Below, piece after piece: positions 17,228-25,040 of a stretch of DNA of 64,000 nucleotides. The position numbers were made by a program, and so were the translations under genes. The notes beneath the pieces were generated by a model. The model had not been told where the DNA came from, ran no database searches, and worked only from the letters and a program-made list of their open reading frames with translations. Each line of letters starts with the position of its first letter. Position 1 is the stretch's first letter. Source of the stretch: Lawsonibacter celer (GTDB lineage: Bacteria; Bacillota; Clostridia; Oscillospirales; Oscillospiraceae); the NCBI RefSeq assembly GCF_014281125.1, contig NZ_JACOEA010000005.1:1-64000 (forward strand). The letters are read 5' to 3'.

Positions 17228-17839
17228 TTAAGAAAAGTGCTTCAGGCTGTCTGTTATAATCTGCACACAGCCCTCAATGCCACAGCGACTGCTGGAGAGC
17301 ATCAGGTCATAGCTCTCGGGGAGGCCCCAATGGGTATCGGAATAAAAGTTGAAGCGGGATTTTCGCATATGGTCTATTTTGTGCATCCGGCGGCGGGCCG
17401 CCGCTTCATCCAGATGATTCCTGTCCATAATACGGCGTACGCGTTCCGCCGCGTCTGCATAGAGAAAGACGGAGCGCACACCGGAATAATCCTCCAGGAT
17501 GGCGGAGGCACAGCGGCCCACAATCACGCAGGAGCCCTGCCGTGCCAGACGGCGAATTTCAGCAGCCTCAGCGTTGTAAACCATCTGGCTTTCCGAGTAG
17601 AACAGGTTGGACATATCGGCAGTATCGGCCAAAGAATTGCCGGAGAGCATGGCGGAGAAGTAGGCGGGGCGCTCCTCACAGCGCGCGAGCAGGGACTCGC
17701 TGAGACCGGAATCGTGCGCTGTGCGCTGAAGCAGCAGCTTATCGTAGCAGGGAACCCGCAGGGCCTCTGCCACACGCTCACCGACTTCACGCCCGCCGCT
17801 TCCATACTGACGGCCAATACAGAGAATAAAAGGCTTCAA
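17228..17839 (-). CDS. Cytidylate kinase-like family protein
   Basis: A 203-residue P-loop protein of the cytidylate-kinase-like family common in Clostridia. The loop is IGRQYGSGGREVGERVAE; SCVIVGRCASAIL and the lid-like RRRMHKIDHMRKSRFNFY follow. The start is TTG at 17839 (8 nt after AAGGGG). The true substrate is not known: many members lie near transporters or regulators and are not the essential Cmk. It precedes the MATE gene in one unit and diverges from the LysR gene. Confidence 0.8.
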   Translation of the reverse strand: MKPFILCIGRQYGSGGREVGERVAEALRVPCYDKLLLQRTAHDSGLSESLLARCEERPAYFSAMLSGNSLADTADMSNLFYSESQMVYNAEAAEIRRLARQGSCVIVGRCASAILEDYSGVRSVFLYADAAERVRRIMDRNHLDEAAARRRMHKIDHMRKSRFNFYSDTHWGLPESYDLMLSSSRCGIEGCVQIITDSLKHFS

Positions 17840-17892
17840 AACAAATTCCCCTTTTCTGATTCCAAAGCAACCGTATCCTTTCAGGCTACCAC

Positions 17893-17898
17893 AGTATA
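17893..17898 (-). promoter_or_regulatory. Probable -10 box of the cytidylate-kinase-like/MATE operon
   Basis: Minus strand TATACT, about 55 bp upstream of the start; the 17-bp-spaced -35 (TTTTCT) is poor, so it may need activation, possibly by the divergent LysR protein. Confidence 0.4.
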
Positions 17899-17929
17899 CG
17901 CCCTGCCCTTAAAAAAGAAAAATATAGAG

Positions 17930-17958
17930 TTGATATTGCAATTATATCAATATATAAT
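17930..17958 (+). promoter_or_regulatory. LysR gene promoter overlapped by a dyad operator
   Basis: TTGATA (17930-17935), 17-bp spacer, TATAAT (17953-17958). The perfect dyad TTGATAT-N7-ATATCAA (17930-17950) covers the -35 and fits the T-N11-A LysR box. Confidence 0.65.
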
Positions 17959-17974
17959 GACAGAGGTGATTGAC

Positions 17975-18877
17975 ATGAATATAAATTATGAATATTACCG
18001 CTGTTTTTACTATGTGGCCAAATACCGAAACCTGACCCGGGCGGCGGAGGCGATGCTGAGCAGTCAGCCCAATGTCACCCGGGCCATGAACGCACTGGAG
18101 CAGGCATTGGGCTGCCGCCTGCTCTCCCGCTCAAACCGGGGGGTGGCCCTTACTCCGGAGGGAGAACGGCTCTACTCCCATGTGTGCATCGCCCAGCAGC
18201 AGCTGCAGGAGGGGGAGGCGGAGCTTGCCGCCGGGAAGGACCTGCGGGGCGGGGTGGTGACCGTGGGAGCCAGCGAGACCGCACTGCATGGGCTTCTGCT
18301 GCCGGTGCTGCGCCGGTTTCAGCTGGATTATCCAGGCGTGAGGATCCGCATCTCCAACCACTCTACCCCCCAGGCTGTGGCCGCGCTGCGCAGCGGCCAG
18401 GTGGAGCTGGCTGTGGTGACGACGCCCACTGGGGTGCGCCATCCTTTGGAGGAGGCGCGGCTGGTGGACTACCGGGAGATTCTGATCGCCGGGCCGCGGT
18501 TTGCGTCTCTGGCCGGGGAGACCATCGCGCTGGCACAGCTGGCCGATTACCCCCTGATCTGCCTGGGGCGGGAGACCAAGACCTATGAATTTTATCAGCA
18601 GCTCTTTGCGCGGCACGGCCTGGCCCTTCAGCCAGATGTTGAGGCGGCTACCGCAGATCAGATTCTCCCGCTGGTGTGCAGCGATCTGGGGCTGGGCTTT
18701 CTGCCGGAGCGGTTTGCCGCAGGGGCACTGGAGCGGGGTGAGGTATTTGCCGTCGCCCTGGCCGAGCCGATACCGGAGCGCTCCATCTGCCTGGTAACCG
18801 ATAAGAACCGCCCCCTGGGCAGGGCGGCACAGACCCTGGAGAGGCGGCTGCGGGCGGCGGCCCGGCGCAAGAGCTGA
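17975..18877 (+). CDS. LysR-family transcriptional regulator
   Basis: A 300-residue regulator with an N-terminal winged helix (YYRCFYYVAKYRNLTRAAEAMLSSQPNVTRAM, residues about 5-36) and a LysR substrate-binding domain from about 90. The ATG at 17975 is chosen for the GAGGTGATT site; the open frame extends 600 codons upstream only as a shadow of the divergent genes. Divergent from the cytidylate-kinase-like/MATE operon, which is its most likely target with its own promoter. Confidence 0.9.
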   Translation: MNINYEYYRCFYYVAKYRNLTRAAEAMLSSQPNVTRAMNALEQALGCRLLSRSNRGVALTPEGERLYSHVCIAQQQLQEGEAELAAGKDLRGGVVTVGASETALHGLLLPVLRRFQLDYPGVRIRISNHSTPQAVAALRSGQVELAVVTTPTGVRHPLEEARLVDYREILIAGPRFASLAGETIALAQLADYPLICLGRETKTYEFYQQLFARHGLALQPDVEAATADQILPLVCSDLGLGFLPERFAAGALERGEVFAVALAEPIPERSICLVTDKNRPLGRAAQTLERRLRAAARRKS

Positions 18878-18914
18878 AAAGAGCGCGGACGTTCGAAACG
18901 TCCGCGCTCTTTAT
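18877..18914. terminator. Bidirectional terminator between LysR and nicotinate phosphoribosyltransferase genes
   Basis: A 15-bp perfect stem (18879-18893 with 18897-18911) with a 3-nt loop and A/T runs on both sides. Confidence 0.9.
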
Positions 18915-18925
18915 TATAGGTTTGG

Positions 18926-20371
18926 TCAGCTTCCACTGCGCTTGAGCAGCTGCTGCTTGATGTCCCAGAGCCGCTGGGACAGATCCACGTAGTAGTTGTG
19001 CGGGTTTTCAAAGCGCTTGACCTCGTCCCACAGCAGGTCGATCTGGGCCGCACAGTAGGAGCGCATTTCCGTAATAGAGGGGGAGCGGTACACCAGCTCG
19101 CCGCCCTGGAAAATGGGGACCAGCAGTTCCTTGGCGGTAAAGTTGGTAAAGACCTGGCGCTTCCAGGTGGCGTCCGGGTCAAAGAGCTCCAGGGGCTGGG
19201 AGAAGTCGATCTTCTCGTCGTGGACGCAGATCAGGTCGGCAAACGCCTTGCCGGTGGCGTTTTCAAACAGGCGGTAGACCTTTTTGAAATGGGGATTGGT
19301 GATCTTGGCGGCGTTCTCACTGATCTTGATCTTGGGGATGATGTTGCCCTGGCTGTCCTCCACGGCGGAAAGCTTATACACGCCGCCGAACACCGGCTCG
19401 GACTTGGAGGTAATCAGCCGCTCTCCCACGCCGAAGGAATCGATTTTGGCCCCCTGGAGGATCAAGTCCCGAATAATATACTCGTCCAGGGCGTTGGACG
19501 CCACGATCTTGCACTCGGTCAGCCCGGCTGCGTCCAGCATCTGCCGGGCCTTGCGGGAGAGATAGGTTAAATCGCCGCTGTCCAGGCGGATGGCGCAGTT
19601 GGTGATGCCCTGAGGGAGCAGGACCTCCTTAAAGGCGCGGATGGCGTTGGGCACGCCGGACTTGAGCACATTATAGGTGTCCACCAGCAGAGTGGCGGAG
19701 TGGGGATAGAGCTGGCAGTAGGTTTTGAAGGCAGTGTACTCGTCGGGAAACATCTGCACCCAGGAGTGGGCCATGGTGCCCCCGGCGGGGGAGCCGTACA
19801 GCTCGTCGGCCAGGGTGCAGGCAGTGCCCGCGCACCCGGCGATATAGGAGGCCCGGGCGCCCAGCACGGCGCCGTCCGCCCCCTGGGCCCGGCGGGAGCC
19901 AAACTCACTCACCGGCCGCCCGGCGGCGGAGCGCACGATGCGGTTGGACTTGGTGGCGATCAGGGACTGATGGTTCAGGGAGAGCAGGATGAAAGTCTCC
20001 ACAAACTGGGCCTGAATGGCGGGGGCGCGGACGGTGAGGATAGGCTCCCCGGGGAAAATGGGAGTGCCCTCGGGTACGGCCCAGATGTCGCCGGTAAAGC
20101 GGAACTGCTTCAGGTAATCAAGAAACGCCTCGCAGAAGCAGCCCTTGCTGCGGAGATACTGAATGTCCTCCTCATCAAAGCGCAGGCGCTGGATATAGTC
20201 GATGACCTGCTCCAGGCCGGCGGCAATGGCAAAGCCGCCCCCGTCCGGAACGTTGCGGAAGAACACGTCAAAGTAACAGATCTGGTCGGCAATTCCGGTC
20301 TGGAAATAGCCGTTGCCCATGGTGAGCTCGTAAAAATCGCACAGGAGGGTATAGTTCATGCGTTCTTTCAT
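18926..20371 (-). CDS. pncB: Nicotinate phosphoribosyltransferase
   Basis: A cytoplasmic enzyme of about 481 residues that joins nicotinate and PRPP to salvage NAD. It opens with the family stretch LLCDFYELTMGNGYF and contains GSRRAQGADGAV, the GTMAHSWVQMFPDEYTAF segment with the catalytic-region histidine, and RLDSGDL, a PRPP-site signature. The ATG at 20371 is favoured on family alignment; GTG at 20383 is an alternative, and both have a weak AAAGGG site. A promoter with a palindrome over the start region suggests control by niacin supply. Confidence 0.92.
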   Translation of the reverse strand: MKERMNYTLLCDFYELTMGNGYFQTGIADQICYFDVFFRNVPDGGGFAIAAGLEQVIDYIQRLRFDEEDIQYLRSKGCFCEAFLDYLKQFRFTGDIWAVPEGTPIFPGEPILTVRAPAIQAQFVETFILLSLNHQSLIATKSNRIVRSAAGRPVSEFGSRRAQGADGAVLGARASYIAGCAGTACTLADELYGSPAGGTMAHSWVQMFPDEYTAFKTYCQLYPHSATLLVDTYNVLKSGVPNAIRAFKEVLLPQGITNCAIRLDSGDLTYLSRKARQMLDAAGLTECKIVASNALDEYIIRDLILQGAKIDSFGVGERLITSKSEPVFGGVYKLSAVEDSQGNIIPKIKISENAAKITNPHFKKVYRLFENATGKAFADLICVHDEKIDFSQPLELFDPDATWKRQVFTNFTAKELLVPIFQGGELVYRSPSITEMRSYCAAQIDLLWDEVKRFENPHNYYVDLSQRLWDIKQQLLKRSGS

Positions 20372-20423
20372 CTGATCGTTCACGACCCTTTCGCGGCAGG
20401 CGACCGCCGCAACGCGGCGGTAC

Positions 20424-20477
20424 CTGTCTTGACAGTAGAATTGCTGCTATCATAGCCCAAAACAGGCAAAAAAGCAA
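20424..20477 (-). promoter_or_regulatory. pncB promoter and palindromic operator candidate
   Basis: Minus strand -35 TTGCTT (20472-20477), 17-bp spacer, -10 TATGAT (20449-20454). A palindrome CTGTC-TT-GACAG (20424-20435) lies at about +14 to +25, where a repressor would block transcription. A separate hairpin CCGCCGC-N3-GCGGCGG follows in the leader. Confidence 0.55.
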
Positions 20478-20481
20478 GCCT

Positions 20482-20982
20482 TTACAGGCTTTTTTCAAAG
20501 CAGGGGAAGGGCAGAGGGCGGTCAGGGGTGCGCATCTGACCTACCAGCCGAAATCCCAGAGACAGGAGCAGTCGCTGCATCCGGTCGTTTTTTGAGTAGG
20601 TGTCCAGCCGGAGGGCGCTCAGGCCCTGGCGGCGGGCGTACTCCTCCGCGTGGTGAAACAGGGCGCGGGCAATTCCCCGGCTCTGGAAGCAGGGGTCCAC
20701 CGCCATGCGGTGAATCACCAGAGCCCGGGGATCCGTGCGCCAGGGCAGGGACGCATAGGCGGGGTCCTGTTCCAGGTTGAGACACGCCACCCCGGCCAGG
20801 ACCCCGTCCAGCCGGGCTGCGGCCAGCTCGCCCCGGTCAATATCGCCGGCGTACAGCTGCCGGGTGGGGTAATCGTCACCCCACTGAGGATTGCCCAGGG
20901 TGTTCATATGGGCGGTCGCCCGCTGCACCAGGGCCCAGACGGTGTCCAGGTCCTCCGGCACCGCCGCTTGTATTGTCAGCAT
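20482..20982 (-). CDS. GNAT-family N-acetyltransferase
   Basis: A 166-residue acetyltransferase. The acetyl-CoA site is visible as RMAVDPCFQSRGIARALFHHAEEYA (the Q-x-x-G-x-A motif A) and the C-terminal LRLDTYSKNDRMQRLLLSLGF motif B. The ATG at 20982, 7 nt after AGGAG, is preferred to the upstream GTG-type extension at 20997. The acceptor is unknown. It starts 11 bp after the TIGR04255 gene and is probably coupled to it. Confidence 0.85.
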   Translation of the reverse strand: MLTIQAAVPEDLDTVWALVQRATAHMNTLGNPQWGDDYPTRQLYAGDIDRGELAAARLDGVLAGVACLNLEQDPAYASLPWRTDPRALVIHRMAVDPCFQSRGIARALFHHAEEYARRQGLSALRLDTYSKNDRMQRLLLSLGFRLVGQMRTPDRPLPFPCFEKSL

Positions 20983-20993
20983 GGCGTCGCTCC

Positions 20994-21776
20994 TCATTCG
21001 TCCACGGGGCCCATGGCCTCGTGGGTCTGCCGGGTTACAGCGCCCCGGAAAAGGCGCACAGCCCAGCGGTGCATCTCCTCCAGATGGCCGGGGACTGAGT
21101 CAGCGGTGAGGCTGCCGGAGAAGGAGAAGTCCTGGTCCAAAATGAATTTGACCTCCTGGTCGGCCTTGCCGCCGCCCAGCAGGCCCGGGCCAGTCTGCAG
21201 CTTCATACGGCAGCCGCCGTTCAGTGTGCTCTCCACGTGCAGGGCGCATTTGCGCACCGCGGTCTCATCCACATCCGGCTCTCCCAGGATGCCCAGGAAG
21301 GGGCTCTCAATTACGTCGTCCCACAGCAGGCCCTCCATGCCCAGCCGCCGGCGGGAGAAGGCGTTGACGTACCGCAGGCCGATCCGCTCAAAAAAGGCGG
21401 GCTGATAGAGCTGGATAAACCGGGCCAGGGGCTTGTCCAGCCGGGCGGCGAAGTCCTCCCAGCTCTGGTAGCTCAGGGTGGACAGGGCGATGAAGCTCTG
21501 GGTGAGGTTGAGCTTCCACCGGCCGTCGGCGGAGATGAAGTGATAGTTGGTCACCGGCTTCTGGGGCTCCACCTTGGGCGGCGTGCCCGCGGTCAGCTTG
21601 GGTGGCTGCTGCTCCTGACGGACCAGATAGCGGGGAAAATCGGCCCGCACCGCCTCCTGAAAGTCCGCGGGCTCCTTTGCACCGATGGAGAGAATGGTGG
21701 GAAAACGCAGCTGGCAGATAACCTCCGCCAGCGGTGGACGGAGGTAGTGACAGCGCTCATATTCCGCAAACAGCAT
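20994..21776 (-). CDS. TIGR04255 family protein of unknown function
   Basis: A 260-residue soluble protein that opens LRPPLAEVICQLRFP, the beginning typical of the sporadically distributed TIGR04255 family, with SYQSWEDFAARLDKPL and ERIGLRYVNAF motifs in the middle. No enzyme motif or membrane segment is visible. The ATG at 21776 follows GGAAGGAG; the open frame upstream runs through a terminator. The family has no established role. It is followed by the GNAT gene. Confidence 0.7.
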   Translation of the reverse strand: MLFAEYERCHYLRPPLAEVICQLRFPTILSIGAKEPADFQEAVRADFPRYLVRQEQQPPKLTAGTPPKVEPQKPVTNYHFISADGRWKLNLTQSFIALSTLSYQSWEDFAARLDKPLARFIQLYQPAFFERIGLRYVNAFSRRRLGMEGLLWDDVIESPFLGILGEPDVDETAVRKCALHVESTLNGGCRMKLQTGPGLLGGGKADQEVKFILDQDFSFSGSLTADSVPGHLEEMHRWAVRLFRGAVTRQTHEAMGPVDE

Positions 21777-21845
21777 GGAAAAGACTCCTTCCCGGAAACA
21801 GCTTTGGTAAATGCTATTGTATCCCCTTGGAGGGCGAATGTCAAA

Positions 21846-21880
21846 GAAAAGACGGTCCCCGGCCAGAGCCGGGACCGTCT
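21846..21880 (-). terminator. Terminator of the NifU-like/Cys-rich gene group
   Basis: Minus strand stem of 13 bp with one bulge (21850-21863 with 21868-21880) followed by a TTTTCTTT tract, just upstream of the TIGR04255 gene. Confidence 0.75.
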
Positions 21881-21883
21881 GCG

Positions 21884-22147
21884 TCACACCGTTTTATTCT
21901 GAGCGGCCCGGGCGCGCTTCGCCTCCTCCGGGGTGCTCACCAGGAGGATCCGGTCGGCCTCCAGGCCGGACAGGTCGGCACAGCGGGCCGTACAGCCGCA
22001 GACCACCAGCAGCGTGCCGCAGGGCACGCCGGGCCGGGCGGAGGGGGCGCCGGCAAACCCCAGGGACGCGGCGGCGGCCACCCGGTCAAAACGGGGATTG
22101 CAGCCGCCACAGTACTTGACCGCCCGCTCCATCCGCTCACAGCTCAT
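21884..22147 (-). CDS. Small cysteine-rich protein, unknown
   Basis: An 87-residue protein with a VKYCGGCNPRFDR opening and a second Cys cluster (GVPCGTLLVVCGCTARCAD), seven or so cysteines suitable for metal or Fe-S binding. I do not recognise a named family. It overlaps the NifU-like gene by 11 bp, which argues for a linked role in Fe-S or redox chemistry. ATG at 22147 has AAAGG 9 nt upstream; ATG at 22132 is an alternative start. Confidence 0.6.
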   Translation of the reverse strand: MSCERMERAVKYCGGCNPRFDRVAAAASLGFAGAPSARPGVPCGTLLVVCGCTARCADLSGLEADRILLVSTPEEAKRARAAQNKTV

Positions 22148-22415
22148 GGTTGAGGACCTTTCGGGCCATGTCCAGCAGCTCCTCGCTCACTGTGTCCTCC
22201 AGCACCACCTGGGTGACGTCGGGGATGGCCTGACACACGGCCTCCTGGATCACGCTCTGGGTAGTGATGGTATTGGACGGGCAGTGGGAGCACTGGCCCA
22301 GCAGCTCCACATAGAGCACGCCGTCCCGCAGCTCCCGGATGCGCACATCGCCCCCATGGGAGCGCAGATAGGGGCGCACCTGTTCGTCCAAAATCGCTTC
22401 CACTTTTTCCTTCAT
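22137..22415 (-). CDS. NifU C-terminal domain (Nfu-type) Fe-S scaffold protein
   Basis: A 92-residue single-domain protein. RPYLRSHGGDVRI and the cluster-binding C-S-H-C-P-S motif (CxxC, residues about 42-45) match the Nfu/NifU C-terminal domain, which assembles or carries a 4Fe-4S cluster. GAGGTGA precedes the ATG. It is likely co-transcribed with the small Cys-rich protein downstream. Confidence 0.88.
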   Translation of the reverse strand: MKEKVEAILDEQVRPYLRSHGGDVRIRELRDGVLYVELLGQCSHCPSNTITTQSVIQEAVCQAIPDVTQVVLEDTVSEELLDMARKVLNHEL

Positions 22416-22449
22416 GATTCGGTCACCTCACCGCAGGTTCTTTTGTGGG

Positions 22450-22659
22450 TTACAGCCGGAAATCCTCGTCCTTCAGACGGCTGAAATCGGGCGTTGCCGG
22501 AGCGGCAGGGATCCGCTTGAGCGGATCGTAGCGGAAGGCGCGGCAGCTGCCGCCGGGAGACACCACGCCCCGCTTGGGGCAGAGAATGGAATCCGGATCC
22601 AACTGTGCGCCCCGGGCGCAGTAACTGCAGCGGGGCTCAATATTCTTCTGGAACAGCAT
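22450..22659 (-). CDS. Small conserved protein with four cysteines, unknown
   Basis: A 69-residue protein beginning MLFQKNIEPRCSYCARGAQL, with a second pair in CPKRG and GGSC. The four cysteines could make a zinc knuckle. I do not know its function. It has a good GAAGG site and precedes the NifU-like gene by 34 bp, so it may belong to the same transcript. Confidence 0.6.
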   Translation of the reverse strand: MLFQKNIEPRCSYCARGAQLDPDSILCPKRGVVSPGGSCRAFRYDPLKRIPAAPATPDFSRLKDEDFRL

Positions 22660-22698
22660 GGTGCACGCCTTCTTTCGTCAATACCCGATTCATTTCTA

Positions 22699-23886
22699 TT
22701 ATAACACGCCCCGGCGCCCTTTGCCAAGGCCTTTCCGCACGGACGCGGCGGCGGCCAGCAGAAAGATCAGAAAGACTACCCAGGCGCATACCGTGGAGAT
22801 GGTGAGCGCGGTGTGAAAATCCAGGGCCGCGATGCCGGCCACCTGTTCGGCCAGATAGTCGGAGACCGGGGCGTCCAGCGGGATCAGCCGGGCCAGCCCG
22901 CCCACCAGCAGGGCGGAAAACACCCCATGCAGCACCTTGCCCGCCAGGTAGGTGCGGGCAGACAGCTCGCTGCCGCCCAAAAAGGACAGGGTCTGGCAGT
23001 GGACGGACAGCCCGGCCCAGCCCAGCATAAAGGCGGCCATGGACAGCCGCCCGGCCAGGGCGCCCTCTCCGGCCAGGGTCCACACGCCGGAGGAGATTTC
23101 GATGGCGCCGGTGAGCAGGCGCTCCGCCCACTCCTGGGTCAGCCCCAGGGGGGAAAAGAGCAGACCCAGCAGCCGGGCTACGCCCGGAAGAAAGCCGGAG
23201 AGGAAAAGCAGACGGATGACCACCGTAAACAAGACCACAAAGGCGCAGATGTTCAACGTGGAAAAAAACGCGTTTTTTACCACAGAGGTAAAGATGGAGG
23301 AAAAGTGCTCCGCCCGAAACTGAGGATGGGGAGCTCGGGTCCGTGCGCCTGTGTCCGTTTTCCGACCGTAGAACCGGAAGAGGACGCCCACGCACACGGA
23401 GGCCGCGGCATGGGCCAGGCAGAGGAGCACGCCCACCCGGCTGTTGGCGAAAACGCCTGCGCCCACGACCCCCAGGATAAAGGCGGGGCCGGAGTTGTTG
23501 CAGAAGGCCAGCAGCCGCTCCGCCTCCACCTTGGAGCACATCCCCTTCTCATACAGGCCGATGGCGGTCTTGGCCCCCACCGGATAGCCGCCGATAAAGC
23601 CAAGGGCGAGCGCGGAGGCACACGCCCCGCTGACCCGGAACAGCGGACGCATCACCCCCTCCAGGGCCCGGCCCAGATAGCCGGCTAGCCCCAAGTCCAC
23701 CACAAGGGAGGAGAGGACGAAAAAGGGGAAAAGAGAGGGGACGATGACATTATAACACAGCAGCAGCCCATCCTTGGCCGCCGTCATGGCCTGTTGCGGG
23801 AAGAGCAGCAGCGCCGCCGTGGCGCACAGCAGGGCCAGACTCAGCAGCACCTCACGCACACGCTGTCTGGAGAGCAATTTGGACAT
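22699..23886 (-). CDS. YlbJ-like sporulation integral membrane protein (nucleoside-recognition/gate domain)
   Basis: A 395-residue membrane protein with about nine helices and two gate-type repeats (IVPSLFPFFVLSSLVVDLG and the later half). GFIGGYPVGAKTA and FCNNSGPAFILGVVG are hallmark segments of YlbJ, which is needed for normal spore cortex in Bacillus. The ATG at 23886 has GGAGGTGA upstream; the frame extends to 23922. Agrees with the SASP gene in indicating a spore-former. Confidence 0.85.
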   Translation of the reverse strand: MSKLLSRQRVREVLLSLALLCATAALLLFPQQAMTAAKDGLLLCYNVIVPSLFPFFVLSSLVVDLGLAGYLGRALEGVMRPLFRVSGACASALALGFIGGYPVGAKTAIGLYEKGMCSKVEAERLLAFCNNSGPAFILGVVGAGVFANSRVGVLLCLAHAAASVCVGVLFRFYGRKTDTGARTRAPHPQFRAEHFSSIFTSVVKNAFFSTLNICAFVVLFTVVIRLLFLSGFLPGVARLLGLLFSPLGLTQEWAERLLTGAIEISSGVWTLAGEGALAGRLSMAAFMLGWAGLSVHCQTLSFLGGSELSARTYLAGKVLHGVFSALLVGGLARLIPLDAPVSDYLAEQVAGIAALDFHTALTISTVCAWVVFLIFLLAAAASVRKGLGKGRRGVL

Positions 23887-24017
23887 GGTTTCACCTCCGT
23901 CTCCAGACTGTATGCACCGCAAGAAAAAAATCTGCCTGTCCGGTGGGAAAAATTCCCTGCGGCACTTGTGCCCGCCGCCGCAGGGGGGTATAATGGAGAC
24001 AAACTGAGGAGCGGGCC

Positions 24018-24047
24018 TTGACAGAAATATTTTGCATCCGTTATAAT
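24018..24047 (+). promoter_or_regulatory. Promoter of the DegV-family gene
   Basis: TTGACA (24018-24023), 18-bp spacer, TATAAT (24042-24047). Confidence 0.75.
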
Positions 24048-24093
24048 CAGACTAATCATTTCGGCGCCATTGCTGCAGAGTAGGAGGATCGCT

Positions 24094-24981
24094 TTGCTGA
24101 ATCCTGAGAGAATTGCCCTTTTGACCGACTCCACCGCCGATCTGCCCCCCGCCATGCGGGAGGGCAAGGCAATCTATGTGGTGCCGCTGAAGATCATCTG
24201 TGAGGACGGGGAGTACTCCGACGGGGAGGACATCTTCGCCCAGGACATTTACAGACGACTGCGGGGCGGAGAACTGCCCCGCACCTCTCTGCCCGAAGGG
24301 GGTGTGGTCAGCGACACCTTTGACCGCATCAGGGCCGACGGGTATGAAAAGGTAATTGCGGTGATGCTCTCCTCTGGGCTGTCGGGCACCTATAACATGG
24401 TGCGCCTGCAGGGGGAGCAGAGGGAGGATCTGGAGGTTGCGGTGTTTGACTCCAATTCGGGGTCTCTGGGCATTGGGATTATCCTGCTGCAGCTGTGGGA
24501 GGAGATTCTGGCCGGGGCGGGCTGGAACGAACTGGTGGAGCGGCGCACGCCGTACCTGATCGGCAATACCTACCCATTTTTCTCCGTGGACACCCTGGAG
24601 TATCTCTATAAGGGCGGCCGGATCGGCAAGGTGACCGCCATGGCCGGAAGCCTGCTGAATATTAAGCCCATCATCACCTTTGCCCAAGACGGGCAGCTGC
24701 AGAGCATTGCCAAGGTGCGCGGCCGCCGGCAGGTGCAGGACAAAATTCTCGACCTGCTCCGGCGCCTGGTGGAGGAGCGCCGGCGGGCGGGTAAGTCCCT
24801 GCGCTACAATCTGGGCGTGGCCAACGGCGGCGCTCCGGAGGAGATGGCAGAGCTCTCTGCGCGGATGCGGGCAGCCTTCCCGGATTACGGACACTGTTGG
24901 GAGGGGGCGCTGGACGCCACCCTCAGCGTATACATCGGGGACGGTGTGCTGGGTGGAGGCATCCAGTTCTTAGAAGATTAA
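24094..24981 (+). CDS. DegV-family fatty-acid-binding protein
   Basis: A 295-residue two-domain protein that in known members binds a fatty acid for the FakA kinase. It opens with IALLTDSTADLP and keeps SSGLSGTYNMVRL and LEYLYKGGRIGK, which line the lipid site. The start is taken as TTG at 24094, 6 nt after AGGAGG; a TTG at 24070 would place that site inside the gene. No FakA gene is in the window. Confidence 0.87.
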   Translation: MLNPERIALLTDSTADLPPAMREGKAIYVVPLKIICEDGEYSDGEDIFAQDIYRRLRGGELPRTSLPEGGVVSDTFDRIRADGYEKVIAVMLSSGLSGTYNMVRLQGEQREDLEVAVFDSNSGSLGIGIILLQLWEEILAGAGWNELVERRTPYLIGNTYPFFSVDTLEYLYKGGRIGKVTAMAGSLLNIKPIITFAQDGQLQSIAKVRGRRQVQDKILDLLRRLVEERRRAGKSLRYNLGVANGGAPEEMAELSARMRAAFPDYGHCWEGALDATLSVYIGDGVLGGGIQFLED

Positions 24982-25021
24982 AAGCTGCGGGACGCACCTG
25001 GATGCGTCCCGTAGCTTTTTG
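24981..25021. terminator. Terminator after the DegV gene
   Basis: A 15-bp stem with one mismatch (24982-24996 with 25003-25017), then TTTTT. Confidence 0.85.
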
Positions 25022-25040
25022 TTCCGGAGAAGGCCATTGC

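Noticed and set aside
16154..17974. N-terminal extension of the LysR gene by about 600 codons
   Set aside because: The extension reads through the divergent MATE and kinase-like genes in antisense. The true start has a promoter, ribosome site and the normal LysR N-terminus at 17975.
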